NCBI RefSeq assembly: GCF_035982055.1
Contig: NZ_CP108427.1
Coordinates: forward strand, 2,046,001-2,110,000
Source of the DNA: Streptomyces sp. NBC_01288
Lineage (GTDB): Bacteria; Actinomycetota; Actinomycetes; Streptomycetales; Streptomycetaceae
Length of the DNA stretch: 64,000 nt
Direction: 5' to 3'
The notes beneath the pieces are model-generated. The model had not been told where the DNA came from. It made no database searches and saw only the letters and a list, made by a program, of their open reading frames with translations. The position numbers and the translations under genes are program-made. Shown one piece after another: positions 43,884 to 51,792 of the stretch (within the stretch, counting starts at the first letter, position 1; each line of letters starts with the position of its first letter).

Positions 43884-45268
43884 ATCGTCGTCTCCTTCGT
43901 CGTCTCCTTCACTGACTCCTCCGCTGACTCCTCCGCTGACTCCTCCGCTGACTCCTCCGCTGACTCCTCCGCCGTCGCCTCCGCTGACTCCTCCGGCTCG
44001 CCGCGACGCCTGGCCGGGAACACCCAGGCCCGGAAGAGCAGGAACCGTACGAGAGTTGCGGCCAGGTTCGCGGCGACCAGGACGCCAACCTCCGTGGTGC
44101 GCGGGGGTGTCGGGGTCGCGTGGTGCAGGACGGCCAGGGAGCCGCTGGTGAGGGCGAGGCCGACCGTGAAGACCAGGAGGCCCTGGGCCTGGTGGCGGAG
44201 GGCGCCGGCTCGGCCGCGCAGTCCGAAGGTCAGGCGGCGGTTCGCGGCCGTGTTGGCGAGGGCGCAGAGCAGCAGGGCGAGTGCGTTGGCGGCCTGGCCG
44301 CCCGTCGCCGGGCGCAACGCGACGTACAGCAGGACGTATCCGATCGAACTCACCGCTCCTACGGCGGCGAAGCGCAGGAGTTGGGCGGCCAGGCCGGTCG
44401 AGTGCGAGCCGTCGGCGGCGGACCGGCGCAGTCCCGCCGTCGGGAGCGTGCCGCGGGCCAACTCCCGCCCTATGCGGGCGATTCCGCGCAGGTCGGCCAG
44501 TGCCGTGGCGAGGATGTCGACCCGACTGTCGGGGTCGTCCACCCAGTCGACCGGTACTTCGTGGATGCGCAGTCCGGCGCGTTCGGCGATCACCAGCAAC
44601 TCGGTGTCGAAGAACCACCCCGAGTCCTTCACCAGGGGCAGCAGCCGCTCGGCGACATCACGCCGCACCGCCTTGAAACCGCACTGCGCGTCGGAGAAGC
44701 CGACGGCGAGGGTGGACCTCAACAGGGCGTTGTAGCAACGGGAGATGGCCTCCCGCTTGGGGCCGCGCACCACCCGGGAGCCACGGGCCAGGCGGGTGCC
44801 GATCGCGATGTCGGAATGGCCGGAGATCAGCGGGGCGACCAGCGGGAGGAGGGCCGCGAGGTCGGTCGACAGGTCGACGTCGACGTAGGCGAGCACGGGT
44901 GCGCGTGATCCGGACCAGGCCGTCCGCAGGGCCCGGCCCCGACCCTTCTCGGCGAGCCTCAGCCACTCCAACTCAGGTAGTTCGGCCGCCAGTTGGGCTG
45001 CTATGCGCGGGGTCTCGTCCGTGCTGGCGTTGTCCGCAACGGTGATGCGGAACGGGTACGGGAACGTCTCCGACAGGTGTGCGTGCAGCCGCCGTACGCT
45101 CGGTTCGAGGTCCTTCTCCTCGTTGAACACGGGGACGACCACGTCGAGGACCGGCTCGCGGTGGTGTGCCGACACCGGTGTACGGAGCGGCAGTTGACTC
45201 GCCGAATCCGTCTGGCTCGTCGCACCCGTCTGGCTCGTCGAACCTGTCTGGCTCGTCAGTATTGTCAT
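43880..45268 (-). CDS. GT2 polyprenyl-phosphate glycosyltransferase fused to GtrA-like membrane domain
   Basis: 462 aa. GT2 domain ~35-270: DVVVPVFNEEKDLE, VADNASTDET, YVDVDLSTDL (DxD) and SDAQCGFKAVRRD; this is the dolichol-phosphate mannosyltransferase type. A GtrA-like domain with four helices follows (LLRFAAVGAVSSIGYVLLY). Both ends are low-complexity: SQTGSTSQTGATSQTD at the start and five SAEE repeats at the end. It would make the lipid-linked sugar for the coupled membrane transferase. Confidence 0.86.
   Translation of the reverse strand: MTILTSQTGSTSQTGATSQTDSASQLPLRTPVSAHHREPVLDVVVPVFNEEKDLEPSVRRLHAHLSETFPYPFRITVADNASTDETPRIAAQLAAELPELEWLRLAEKGRGRALRTAWSGSRAPVLAYVDVDLSTDLAALLPLVAPLISGHSDIAIGTRLARGSRVVRGPKREAISRCYNALLRSTLAVGFSDAQCGFKAVRRDVAERLLPLVKDSGWFFDTELLVIAERAGLRIHEVPVDWVDDPDSRVDILATALADLRGIARIGRELARGTLPTAGLRRSAADGSHSTGLAAQLLRFAAVGAVSSIGYVLLYVALRPATGGQAANALALLLCALANTAANRRLTFGLRGRAGALRHQAQGLLVFTVGLALTSGSLAVLHHATPTPPRTTEVGVLVAANLAATLVRFLLFRAWVFPARRRGEPEESAEATAEESAEESAEESAEESAEESVKETTKETTI
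43884..43995 (-). repeat. Tandem 12-bp repeats encoding (SAEE)n at the GT2 C-terminus
   Basis: Repeated GACTCCTCCGCT on the plus strand gives ESAEESAEESAEE on the protein. The unit is a multiple of three, so copy changes keep the frame. The coupled downstream start lies only a few codons away. Confidence 0.85.
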
Positions 45269-45371
45269 GCTCTGTCCTGGTCTGTGCGCTGCCGCAGGGC
45301 GTGCGGGATCGCCTGCGGGCGCCATGCCGCAGCTGGGGCTTACGGGTTGGGGTGGTCCCGGGCGGGACGGG

Positions 45372-45914
45372 TCAGCCGGAGCCGGTCGGGCCCACGGTCG
45401 CGGACGACTCCGTTGCCGACTCCGTCGCCGGCGATGTCGTGGTCGAACTCGTCGAAGTGCCGTGCCCCGCGGACGTGTTGGCCGTCCCCGTACTGGAGGG
45501 TGGCGGGGCCGTGTCGGTCGTGGTCGGGTCGGAGGACGAGGTGGTCGAACCTCCGCTGGGGGTCGAGGTCGGCGTGGTGGGCGGCAGGGTGGTCCGGGTG
45601 GGGGTCGGGCTCGTGGTGGCGCTCGGGGGCGTGTCCGGTGTGCGGCTCGGGGTCGCGGTCGGGAGCGTCGGGGTCATGGCGGGTCCGGGCAGGGGGGCCT
45701 GCGGTCTGTCGTCCACCCGGTCGTGGGGCAGCAGGAAGAAGCCGAGGCCGATTCCGGCGACGGCCAGGGCGGAGCCAACCGCCTTCTGTGCCACGCGAAC
45801 CCGGCGTTTGGCCCGTACCCCGGAACGGAGACGGGTCTGGTGCCTCGGCTCGAAGGGGGTCGCCTCCTCGGCGTCGCGCATCATCCGCGCGAGCTCCCGC
45901 TCGAAGTGGTCCAT
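45372..45914 (-). CDS. Membrane protein downstream of ECF sigma factor, possible anti-sigma
   Basis: 180 aa, ATG after GGGGGAG. The cytoplasmic N-terminus (~50 residues: MDHFERELARMMRDAEE, RHQTRLRSGVRAKRRVR) is followed by one helix (AVGSALAVAGIGLGFFLL) and a long external Thr/Ser/Pro tail. It starts 10 bp after the sigma-factor stop, where anti-sigma factors sit in SigE-type loci. No zinc-binding HxxxCxxC motif is present, so a ZAS-type mechanism is unlikely. Confidence 0.65.
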   Translation of the reverse strand: MDHFERELARMMRDAEEATPFEPRHQTRLRSGVRAKRRVRVAQKAVGSALAVAGIGLGFFLLPHDRVDDRPQAPLPGPAMTPTLPTATPSRTPDTPPSATTSPTPTRTTLPPTTPTSTPSGGSTTSSSDPTTTDTAPPPSSTGTANTSAGHGTSTSSTTTSPATESATESSATVGPTGSG

Positions 45915-45924
45915 CAACTCCCCC

Positions 45925-46431
45925 TCATCCCACCGGTTCGATGACATCGCCGAGGATCCGGCGCAGCCGCGCCACGCCCCGTGACGCATGGGACCGGGCG
46001 GTGCCGACCGGACACCCCAGCACTTCGGCGACCTGCCTGTCGGGCAGGTCCTGGTAGTAGCGCAGGACCACGGCGGCCCGTTGCGCGGACGGCAGTTGGG
46101 CCAGTGCCGCCTCCAGCCGCGAGCGCTCCGCCACCACGGCGGACACGTCCCCGGCCTCCGCCCGGTCGGGCAGTTGCTCGACGGGGCGCTCACCCCACCA
46201 GCGCCGCCGCGCCGAGCGGGCCGCCGCCCGGGCCAGGATCTTGCGGACGTACGGCTCCGGTGCCTCCTCCGCGATTTTCGGCCAGGCGAACCAGAGCTTG
46301 ACCATGGCCTCCTGAAGCAGGTCCTCGGCGCGGTGCCGATCGCCTCCCACGAGCAGACAGGCCAGATGGAACAACGCCGACCAGCGCGCTGCCACGAACC
46401 CGTCGAACCCGTCGGCCCGACTCTGTTCCAT
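45925..46431 (-). CDS. SigE-family ECF RNA polymerase sigma factor
   Basis: 168 aa. Region 2: FHLACLLVGGDRHRAEDLLQEAMVKLWFAW. Region 4: LPSAQRAAVVLRYYQDLPDRQ and AEVLGCPVGTARSHASRGVARLR. These are the hallmarks of the actinomycete SigE/SigM-like 160-180-aa family. The downstream membrane protein is its likely partner. Confidence 0.9.
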   Translation of the reverse strand: MEQSRADGFDGFVAARWSALFHLACLLVGGDRHRAEDLLQEAMVKLWFAWPKIAEEAPEPYVRKILARAAARSARRRWWGERPVEQLPDRAEAGDVSAVVAERSRLEAALAQLPSAQRAAVVLRYYQDLPDRQVAEVLGCPVGTARSHASRGVARLRRILGDVIEPVG

Positions 46432-46575
46432 CCGTACCGTCCACCGTCCCCGTTTCGGGCAAGCCCCTTACACAGAGAGAAAGGCCGTGGACCCCGTACC
46501 GCGCTGCACTTCAATGCTGTGATCCGGGTTACATCGCGCTCCGGGCGGCGACGGCGGCCCCCGTACCCTGACTCG

Positions 46576-47187
46576 ATGACGACGAACGAGGGCCCGCGGC
46601 CGAAAACGCGAGAGCGCATCCTCGATGCCGCGATGGACGTGTTCGCCGAGCAGGGCTTCGGCGGCGCCACCATCAGCGAGGTGGAGCGGCGGGTCGGCCT
46701 GGCCGTGGGGAAGGGCAGCCTGTACCGGCATTTCCCCTCGAAAGAAGCCCTGCTGGAGGCGGCCGTCGAGCGGGAGGTCACACGACTGCGGGCCGAGACG
46801 ACACAGGCCCGCGCGGAGCTGCCGCCGGTGGCCGATCCGGCCGAGCAGCGACTCCAGGTGTACGAGCAGATGCTTCAGGACCTCCGTCGTTTCGACCGGC
46901 TGGTTCGACTGATGCTCAACGAGGGCGAACGCGTCCCGGAGTTGCGCAAGGCGATCTGGGCCGCGCTGCACCAACCGGTGGAGGGGCTGCCGCACGAGGG
47001 CGACACCGTGGAGGCCATCGCCGTGGCGGCGCTCGGCGGCTACCACCTGCTCTCCCGGATGCAGGGCCGGCCGTTCAACGGCGTGGCACAGGAGCAGTTC
47101 CTGCGGACCCTGGTGGAGATCACCGAGGCGGGACGTACGTCGACGACCGCATCGACCGCCGCACCGACAGCCGCACCGACGGGATAG
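46576..47187 (+). CDS. TetR-family transcriptional regulator
   Basis: 203 aa. HTH region TRERILDAAMDVFAEQGFGG, ATISEVERRVGLAVGKGSLYRHFPSKEAL is canonical. The ligand domain is helical, ending in an Ala/Thr/Pro tail. It is followed by a strong double palindrome (47217-47254) and then by the amidohydrolase operon on the same strand, which it probably controls. Confidence 0.88.
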   Translation: MTTNEGPRPKTRERILDAAMDVFAEQGFGGATISEVERRVGLAVGKGSLYRHFPSKEALLEAAVEREVTRLRAETTQARAELPPVADPAEQRLQVYEQMLQDLRRFDRLVRLMLNEGERVPELRKAIWAALHQPVEGLPHEGDTVEAIAVAALGGYHLLSRMQGRPFNGVAQEQFLRTLVEITEAGRTSTTASTAAPTAAPTG

Positions 47188-47216
47188 TCACAGCCTCGCT
47201 CCCCCACCACACCCAC

Positions 47217-47254
47217 GCAAGGGTGTCCTTGCACATCCGCAAGGACACCCTTGC
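47217..47254. promoter_or_regulatory. Double GCAAGG-N4-CCTTGC palindrome (tandem operator or terminator)
   Basis: GCAAGGGTGTCCTTGC (47217-47232) and GCAAGGACACCCTTGC (47239-47254) are each palindromic and together make a perfect 16-bp stem with a 6-base loop, followed by ATTTTG. Two dyads 22 bp centre to centre would suit two TetR dimers. As RNA it could also stop transcription from the TetR gene. Confidence 0.6.
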
Positions 47255-47338
47255 ATTTTGTGTGCGCGCGTCGTTACCGTGTGCGTCGCAGGCGACATCC
47301 GCAGCGCGAGTTCCGCGCCCCGAGCCGGGAGATACGCC

Positions 47339-48538
47339 GTGACCCCAACCCTGACCTCAGCCGTGTCCGAATCGGACACTGTCGAGCAGCTCAAGATCTG
47401 TGACGTCGACTCGCACGTCCTCGAACCCCCCGACCTCTGGACCGCGCGGATGTCGAAGAAGTGGGGCGACAACGTGCCCCACATCAGGCGGACCGGCGAC
47501 CGGGACACCTGGTTCATCGGTGACCTACGGCTGGGCACCGCCGTCGGCGGGCAGGCGCAGGCCGGGTGGCCGGAGCCGTATCCCGCGAGCCCGCTCGTCT
47601 ACGCCGACGCCGACCCCGGCGCGTGGCAGGCCGAGCCCCGCCTCGGCTGGCTGGACCGGCACGGGATCCACTCGCAGGTGCTGTACCCGAACATGATCGC
47701 CTTCCACACGGGCGCGATCCTGTCGCTGGAGCCGCGACTCCGGCTGGAGATCATCCAGACGTACAACGACTTCCTGAGCGAGTTCAGTTCGACGGCCCCG
47801 GACCGGCTCATCCCGCTCGCCAACCTTCCCTGGTGGGACATCGAGGCGAGCGTCGCCGAACTCGAACGCTGCCACGCGCTGGGCCACAAGGGCCTCAACT
47901 TCGGCTGGCAGTTCGAGAAGTGCGGTCTGCCGCCGCTGCGTTCGGCGGAGTGGGAGCCGCTGCTCAAGACCGTCGAGGAGATGGGCTGGCCCGTCAACTT
48001 CCACGTGGCCTTCAACGAGAGCTTCGCCGAGGACCAGGGGGTCGTGGCCGCGGGCGCGGCACCCGTCGTCGACACGCTCGCCCTCACGGCGGCCTCCGCC
48101 GGGGCGTTCCTGTCGAACGCCCGCTGCATCTCGGAGCTGATCCTGGGCCGGATCTGCGAGCGCTACCCGACCTTGAAGTTCGTCTCGGTGGAGAGCGGCA
48201 TCGGCTACGTCCCGTTCCTGCTCGACGCCCTCGACTGGCAGTGGAACAGCCTCTCGACGCACCGCGACCACCCGGAGATGCTCCTGCCGTCGGAGTACTT
48301 CAGGCGGCAGATCTACGCCACCTTCTGGTTCGACCCGCATGTCGGTCCGCCGGCGGAGCTGTATCCCGACAACTTCATGTTCGAGACGGACTACCCGCAC
48401 TCGACGAGCCTCTCGCCCGCGCCGAACATCGACATCAAGGGTCCCCGCGAGACGATCCGCGACAATCTGCTGCATCTCCCAACAGACCTGGTGAGCAAGC
48501 TCGTTCACGGAAACGCCGCCCGCGTCTACAACCTCTGA
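47339..48538 (+). CDS. Amidohydrolase 2-family enzyme (ACMSD-like decarboxylase/hydrolase)
   Basis: 399 aa, GTG after GGGAGA. The N-terminal DVDSHVLEPPDLW gives the D-x-H metal motif of amidohydrolase_2 proteins. NFHVAFNE supplies another His, VESGIGYVPFLLDALD is a family segment and FETDYPHSTSL provides the late Asp/His. Enzymes of this group decarboxylate or hydrolyse aromatic and other cyclic acids. It is first in a four-gene operon with a reductase, a cupin and an SDR. Confidence 0.85.
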   Translation: MTPTLTSAVSESDTVEQLKICDVDSHVLEPPDLWTARMSKKWGDNVPHIRRTGDRDTWFIGDLRLGTAVGGQAQAGWPEPYPASPLVYADADPGAWQAEPRLGWLDRHGIHSQVLYPNMIAFHTGAILSLEPRLRLEIIQTYNDFLSEFSSTAPDRLIPLANLPWWDIEASVAELERCHALGHKGLNFGWQFEKCGLPPLRSAEWEPLLKTVEEMGWPVNFHVAFNESFAEDQGVVAAGAAPVVDTLALTAASAGAFLSNARCISELILGRICERYPTLKFVSVESGIGYVPFLLDALDWQWNSLSTHRDHPEMLLPSEYFRRQIYATFWFDPHVGPPAELYPDNFMFETDYPHSTSLSPAPNIDIKGPRETIRDNLLHLPTDLVSKLVHGNAARVYNL

Positions 48539-48581
48539 TCCACGGCACCGAGCCGGCCGAGCCGCTTTCGAGGGAGCCGCA

Positions 48582-49667
48582 ATGCCGAACGACAAGCCAG
48601 TACCGGGCCGGACCTACCGCGTCGTCCAGTGGGCCGCGGGCCGGATGGGAACGAAGGCCATCCGCGCCGTCGTCGACCATCCGGACCTCGAACTGGTCGG
48701 CCTCTACGTCCACTCCGAGGAGAAGAAGGGCAAGGACGCCGGCGTACTGGCGGGGATCGCCCCGCTCGGCATCCCCGCCGTGCGCGATGTCGAGGACGTC
48801 GTGTCCCTGGAGCCCGACTGCGTGCTCTACATGCAGGAGGGCTTCGAACTCGACGACGTGACACGGCTGTTGAGCAGCGGGATCAACATCATCACCACCC
48901 GCAACGAGTTCTTCTACGGCCCGGCGATGGACCCGGCGATCCGGGAGCGCGTCGAGGATGCCTGTGCGCGGGGCGGCGCGTCGATCCACGCGACCGGGAG
49001 CAGTCCCGGCTTCAGTACGACGACGATGCCGTTGACGCTCGTCCACGCGATGCGGCGGCTCGACGAACTCACCATCGACGAGTACGCCGACATCCCGGCC
49101 TCGGTGGGGCCCGAGATGATCACCCAGGTGATGGGGTTCGGTACGCCGGTCGGCCAGGACGAGATGGACCCGCGGCTGTTGCGGGGCACCACGGTGGGTT
49201 TCGAGCAGTCGCTCACCGCGTTGGCCGACGCGATCGGCCTGCCGCTCGAAGGCTTCGACGTGCGTGGGGAGTTCGCGCGCGCCACCGAGCCGGTCACGCT
49301 CTCGGACGGGTCCGTCATCGAGAAGGGCACGATGGCCGCGCAGCGGATCACGGTCGCCGGGCTGCGCGACGGCAGGCCGTTCCTCACCTTCCGGTCGCAC
49401 TGGTTCTGCACCCAGCATCTCGACAAGGACTGGAACATCGGCGGCGAGGGCTGGCTGTTCACCGCGAAGGGCGACGCGCCCATGCGGGCCCGCGTCAGCT
49501 TCGGCCGGACCGACGAGGAGTACTCGCAGCACCTCGCGGGATACACCGCGCACCCGGCGGTGAACTCGGTCCCGAACGTCGTGGAGGCCGAGCCCGGCAT
49601 CCGTACGGTCTTCGATCTGCGGCCCGTGCTCCCCCATCTCGGGACGACGGGGCCAACCGGCTTGTGA
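48582..49667 (+). CDS. DapB-like NAD(P)H dehydrogenase family protein
   Basis: 361 aa. An N-terminal Rossmann motif (VVQWAAGRMGTKAIRAVVDH) and the DapB-like segment IITTRNEFFYGP, with IHATGSSPGFSTTTMPLTL, match the dihydrodipicolinate reductase-like family that includes 2,4-diaminopentanoate dehydrogenase. It lacks the lysine-pathway context, so a catabolic imine or keto reduction is more likely. The ATG lies 43 bp after the amidohydrolase. Confidence 0.8.
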   Translation: MPNDKPVPGRTYRVVQWAAGRMGTKAIRAVVDHPDLELVGLYVHSEEKKGKDAGVLAGIAPLGIPAVRDVEDVVSLEPDCVLYMQEGFELDDVTRLLSSGINIITTRNEFFYGPAMDPAIRERVEDACARGGASIHATGSSPGFSTTTMPLTLVHAMRRLDELTIDEYADIPASVGPEMITQVMGFGTPVGQDEMDPRLLRGTTVGFEQSLTALADAIGLPLEGFDVRGEFARATEPVTLSDGSVIEKGTMAAQRITVAGLRDGRPFLTFRSHWFCTQHLDKDWNIGGEGWLFTAKGDAPMRARVSFGRTDEEYSQHLAGYTAHPAVNSVPNVVEAEPGIRTVFDLRPVLPHLGTTGPTGL

Positions 49668-49708
49668 ATGTGGGCTGTTGACGATCGCTGACTCAAGGAG
49701 GAGTCGTA

Positions 49709-50137
49709 GTGCGCGTGCTCATCACAGGGATCGACGGGCAAGGCCGTTCGCACGTGGCCGAGGAGAGGCAGCCGACCGGGACGGCGTTCGAAGGGGCCGG
49801 CATCACCGTGACACCGGCGGCCGCGACGGAGTCGAGTCCGCCCCCGCCCCGGCCGCCGGGCCATGGCCATCTGGTCGCCGTGGGCGCCGAACCCGGCACC
49901 GCCCGCTGGAACTTCATCGAGTTTCCGGCCGGGTCGAAGACGGAACTGCACCACACCGACAGCGTGGACTACGACGTCGTACTCGAAGGGAGCGTCAACC
50001 TGCTGCTGGACGACGGGCCGCACCGGCTCGACGCGGGCGACGCCGTCGTCGTGAACGGAGTCGACCACGGCTGGCAGACCGAGGAGTCCGGCTGCCGCAT
50101 GAGCGTGGTCGTCATCGCCACTCCCCCACTCATATGA
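49709..50137 (+). CDS. Cupin domain protein
   Basis: 142 aa, GTG after AAGGAGGAG. The cupin signature is seen: FIEFPAGSKTELHHTDSVDYDVVLEGSV (metal-binding His-His) and LDAGDAVVVNGVDHGW. It may be a small isomerase or dioxygenase in the operon. Its stop overlaps the next start as ATGA. Confidence 0.83.
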   Translation: MRVLITGIDGQGRSHVAEERQPTGTAFEGAGITVTPAAATESSPPPPRPPGHGHLVAVGAEPGTARWNFIEFPAGSKTELHHTDSVDYDVVLEGSVNLLLDDGPHRLDAGDAVVVNGVDHGWQTEESGCRMSVVVIATPPLI

Positions 50138-50922
50138 GGGGGCGGCCCGAGTTCGCGGAGAAGGTCGTGATCGTCACGGGCGGCGCCGGTGGCATCGGGC
50201 GGGCGACGGCCGAGCGGTTCGTGGCCGAGGGCGCGCGCGTGGTGGTCGCCGATGTGGACGCGGAGGCCGGCGCCTCCGTCGCCCAATCCCTCGGCGACCG
50301 CGCTGCGTTCCGGCGCACCGATGTCACCGACGCCCAACAGGTCGGCGAACTCGTGGAGTTCACGGTGGACCGCTTCGGCGGGCTCCACGTGATGTGCAAC
50401 AACGCCGGTGTGTCGGGAAGCCTGCGCCGGTTCCTCGACGACGACCTGCGCGACTTCCAACGGGTCGTGTCCGTCGACCTGTTCGGGGTCATGCTCGGCA
50501 GCCGGTACGCCGCCCTGCACATGGTCGGGCACGGCGGTGGCGTGATCGTCAACGTGGCGTCGGCGGCCGGCATCGACCCGGGTACCGGGATGCTCCCGTA
50601 CCGGGCCGCCAAGGCCGGGGTCGCGCACTTCACGAGGTGTCTCGCGGTGGAACTCGGTGAGCACGGGGTGCGGGCGAACTGCGTCGCGCCCGCCAACATC
50701 GCGACCGAGATCAACGCCGCGTTCGACAAGGCCGCGGTGACCCGGCTGCAACCCCTGGCGCGCCAGGGGCGCCCCGCCGACGTGGCCGAGGCGGTGCTCT
50801 ACCTCGCCGGGGACCGGGCCGCTCAGCTCACCGGTGTCGTCCTGCCGGTCGACGGAGGCATGTCGACCGGTACGCCCGCCTCGCGGGTCCGCGCACCGGC
50901 TGGTCAAGACTCCGTCATGTGA
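50134..50922 (+). CDS. Short-chain dehydrogenase/reductase
   Basis: 262 aa, ATG overlapping the cupin stop. Motifs: TGGAGGIGRATAERF, ADVDAEAG (Asp favouring NAD), NNAGVSG, catalytic Ser in NVASAAGIDPG, YRAAKAGVA and LTGVVLPVDGG. Last gene of the amidohydrolase operon; it would oxidise an alcohol intermediate. Confidence 0.9.
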   Translation: MRGRPEFAEKVVIVTGGAGGIGRATAERFVAEGARVVVADVDAEAGASVAQSLGDRAAFRRTDVTDAQQVGELVEFTVDRFGGLHVMCNNAGVSGSLRRFLDDDLRDFQRVVSVDLFGVMLGSRYAALHMVGHGGGVIVNVASAAGIDPGTGMLPYRAAKAGVAHFTRCLAVELGEHGVRANCVAPANIATEINAAFDKAAVTRLQPLARQGRPADVAEAVLYLAGDRAAQLTGVVLPVDGGMSTGTPASRVRAPAGQDSVM

Positions 50923-51003
50923 AAACCCGCGGGTGAGAAGGGGGAGGATCCGCCGACGTACTAAGGGAGCAAGCAGACGCGACTCCCGACGAAGGGCACT
51001 TCC

Positions 51004-51558
51004 TTGATCCCGCGACGCATCCTCCTGAGCCTCGTCGCAGGGCTCGCCTCCACGCTGCTGCTGGGGGCGTGCGGTTCCTCGAACGACGCCGGAACCGGCG
51101 ACGCCGCCTCCGTGACCCCGGCCGCGTCGGATCCCGCGATCTCCACACCGGTCGCCACACCACCGACCGCCGGCGCAAGTTCTGGTGACGGAACCACGAC
51201 CACCGCCCTGACGGCCAAGGCGATGAACGGCTTGGGCACCGTGGTCACCGACAACAACGGAAAGACCCTCTACCGCTTCGACAAGGACGAGCCGTCCCCC
51301 TCCAAGTGGACGTGCAAGGACGCCTGCACGATGACATGGATCCCCGTCATCGCGCAGGACTCCGTACAGACGTCGGGAGTCGAGAAGAGCCTTCTCGGCA
51401 CGGTGCACCGCAACGGGCAGCCGCAACTCACCCTCGCCGGCTGGCCGTTGTACCGGTACGTCGGCGACACGACGGCCGGAGAGGCGAACGGCCAGGGCAA
51501 GGACGGCGAGTGGTACGCCGTCGCCCCGTCCGGACAGAAGGCCGCGACGACGGGCTGA
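51004..51558 (+). CDS. Secreted lipoprotein with two Lipoprotein_15 (COG4315) repeats
   Basis: 184 aa with TTG start. A lipoprotein signal peptide ends in the lipobox LLGAC. A Thr/Ala/Pro linker follows, then two repeats with the family pattern: GTVVTDNNGKTLYRFDKDE with CKDACTMTWIPV, and GQPQLTLAGWPLYRYVGD ending in WYAVAPSG. The function of this widespread family is unknown; it is membrane-anchored outside the cell. Confidence 0.88.
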   Translation: MIPRRILLSLVAGLASTLLLGACGSSNDAGTGDAASVTPAASDPAISTPVATPPTAGASSGDGTTTTALTAKAMNGLGTVVTDNNGKTLYRFDKDEPSPSKWTCKDACTMTWIPVIAQDSVQTSGVEKSLLGTVHRNGQPQLTLAGWPLYRYVGDTTAGEANGQGKDGEWYAVAPSGQKAATTG

Positions 51559-51642
51559 TCCCGGTCCCTGTGGGTGCCCTCAGTCCTTGTAGCGGGGACG
51601 ACCAGTGGTGCGCCGACCGTGGTTGTGCAGGATCATCGCGGG

Positions 51643-51789
51643 GCGGCGGCCCTGCACGTCCACCGGAACACCGTGCGGCACCGTCCGGCACGGCTCGCCG
51701 AACTGCTCGATGTGGACCTACAGGACCCCGGCGTGCGGATGGAACTCTGGTTCGCCCTGCACTGGTTGCCGGACGAGGACCGCTCCTAG
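51643..51789 (+). pseudogene. C-terminal HTH remnant of a PucR/CdaR-type regulator
   Basis: About 48 codons read AALHVHRNTVRHRPARLAEL and then GVRMELWFALHWL, the C-terminal HTH_30 of PucR-type regulators. Nothing upstream encodes the rest, so it is a fragment. Confidence 0.75.
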
Positions 51790-51792
51790 GAC

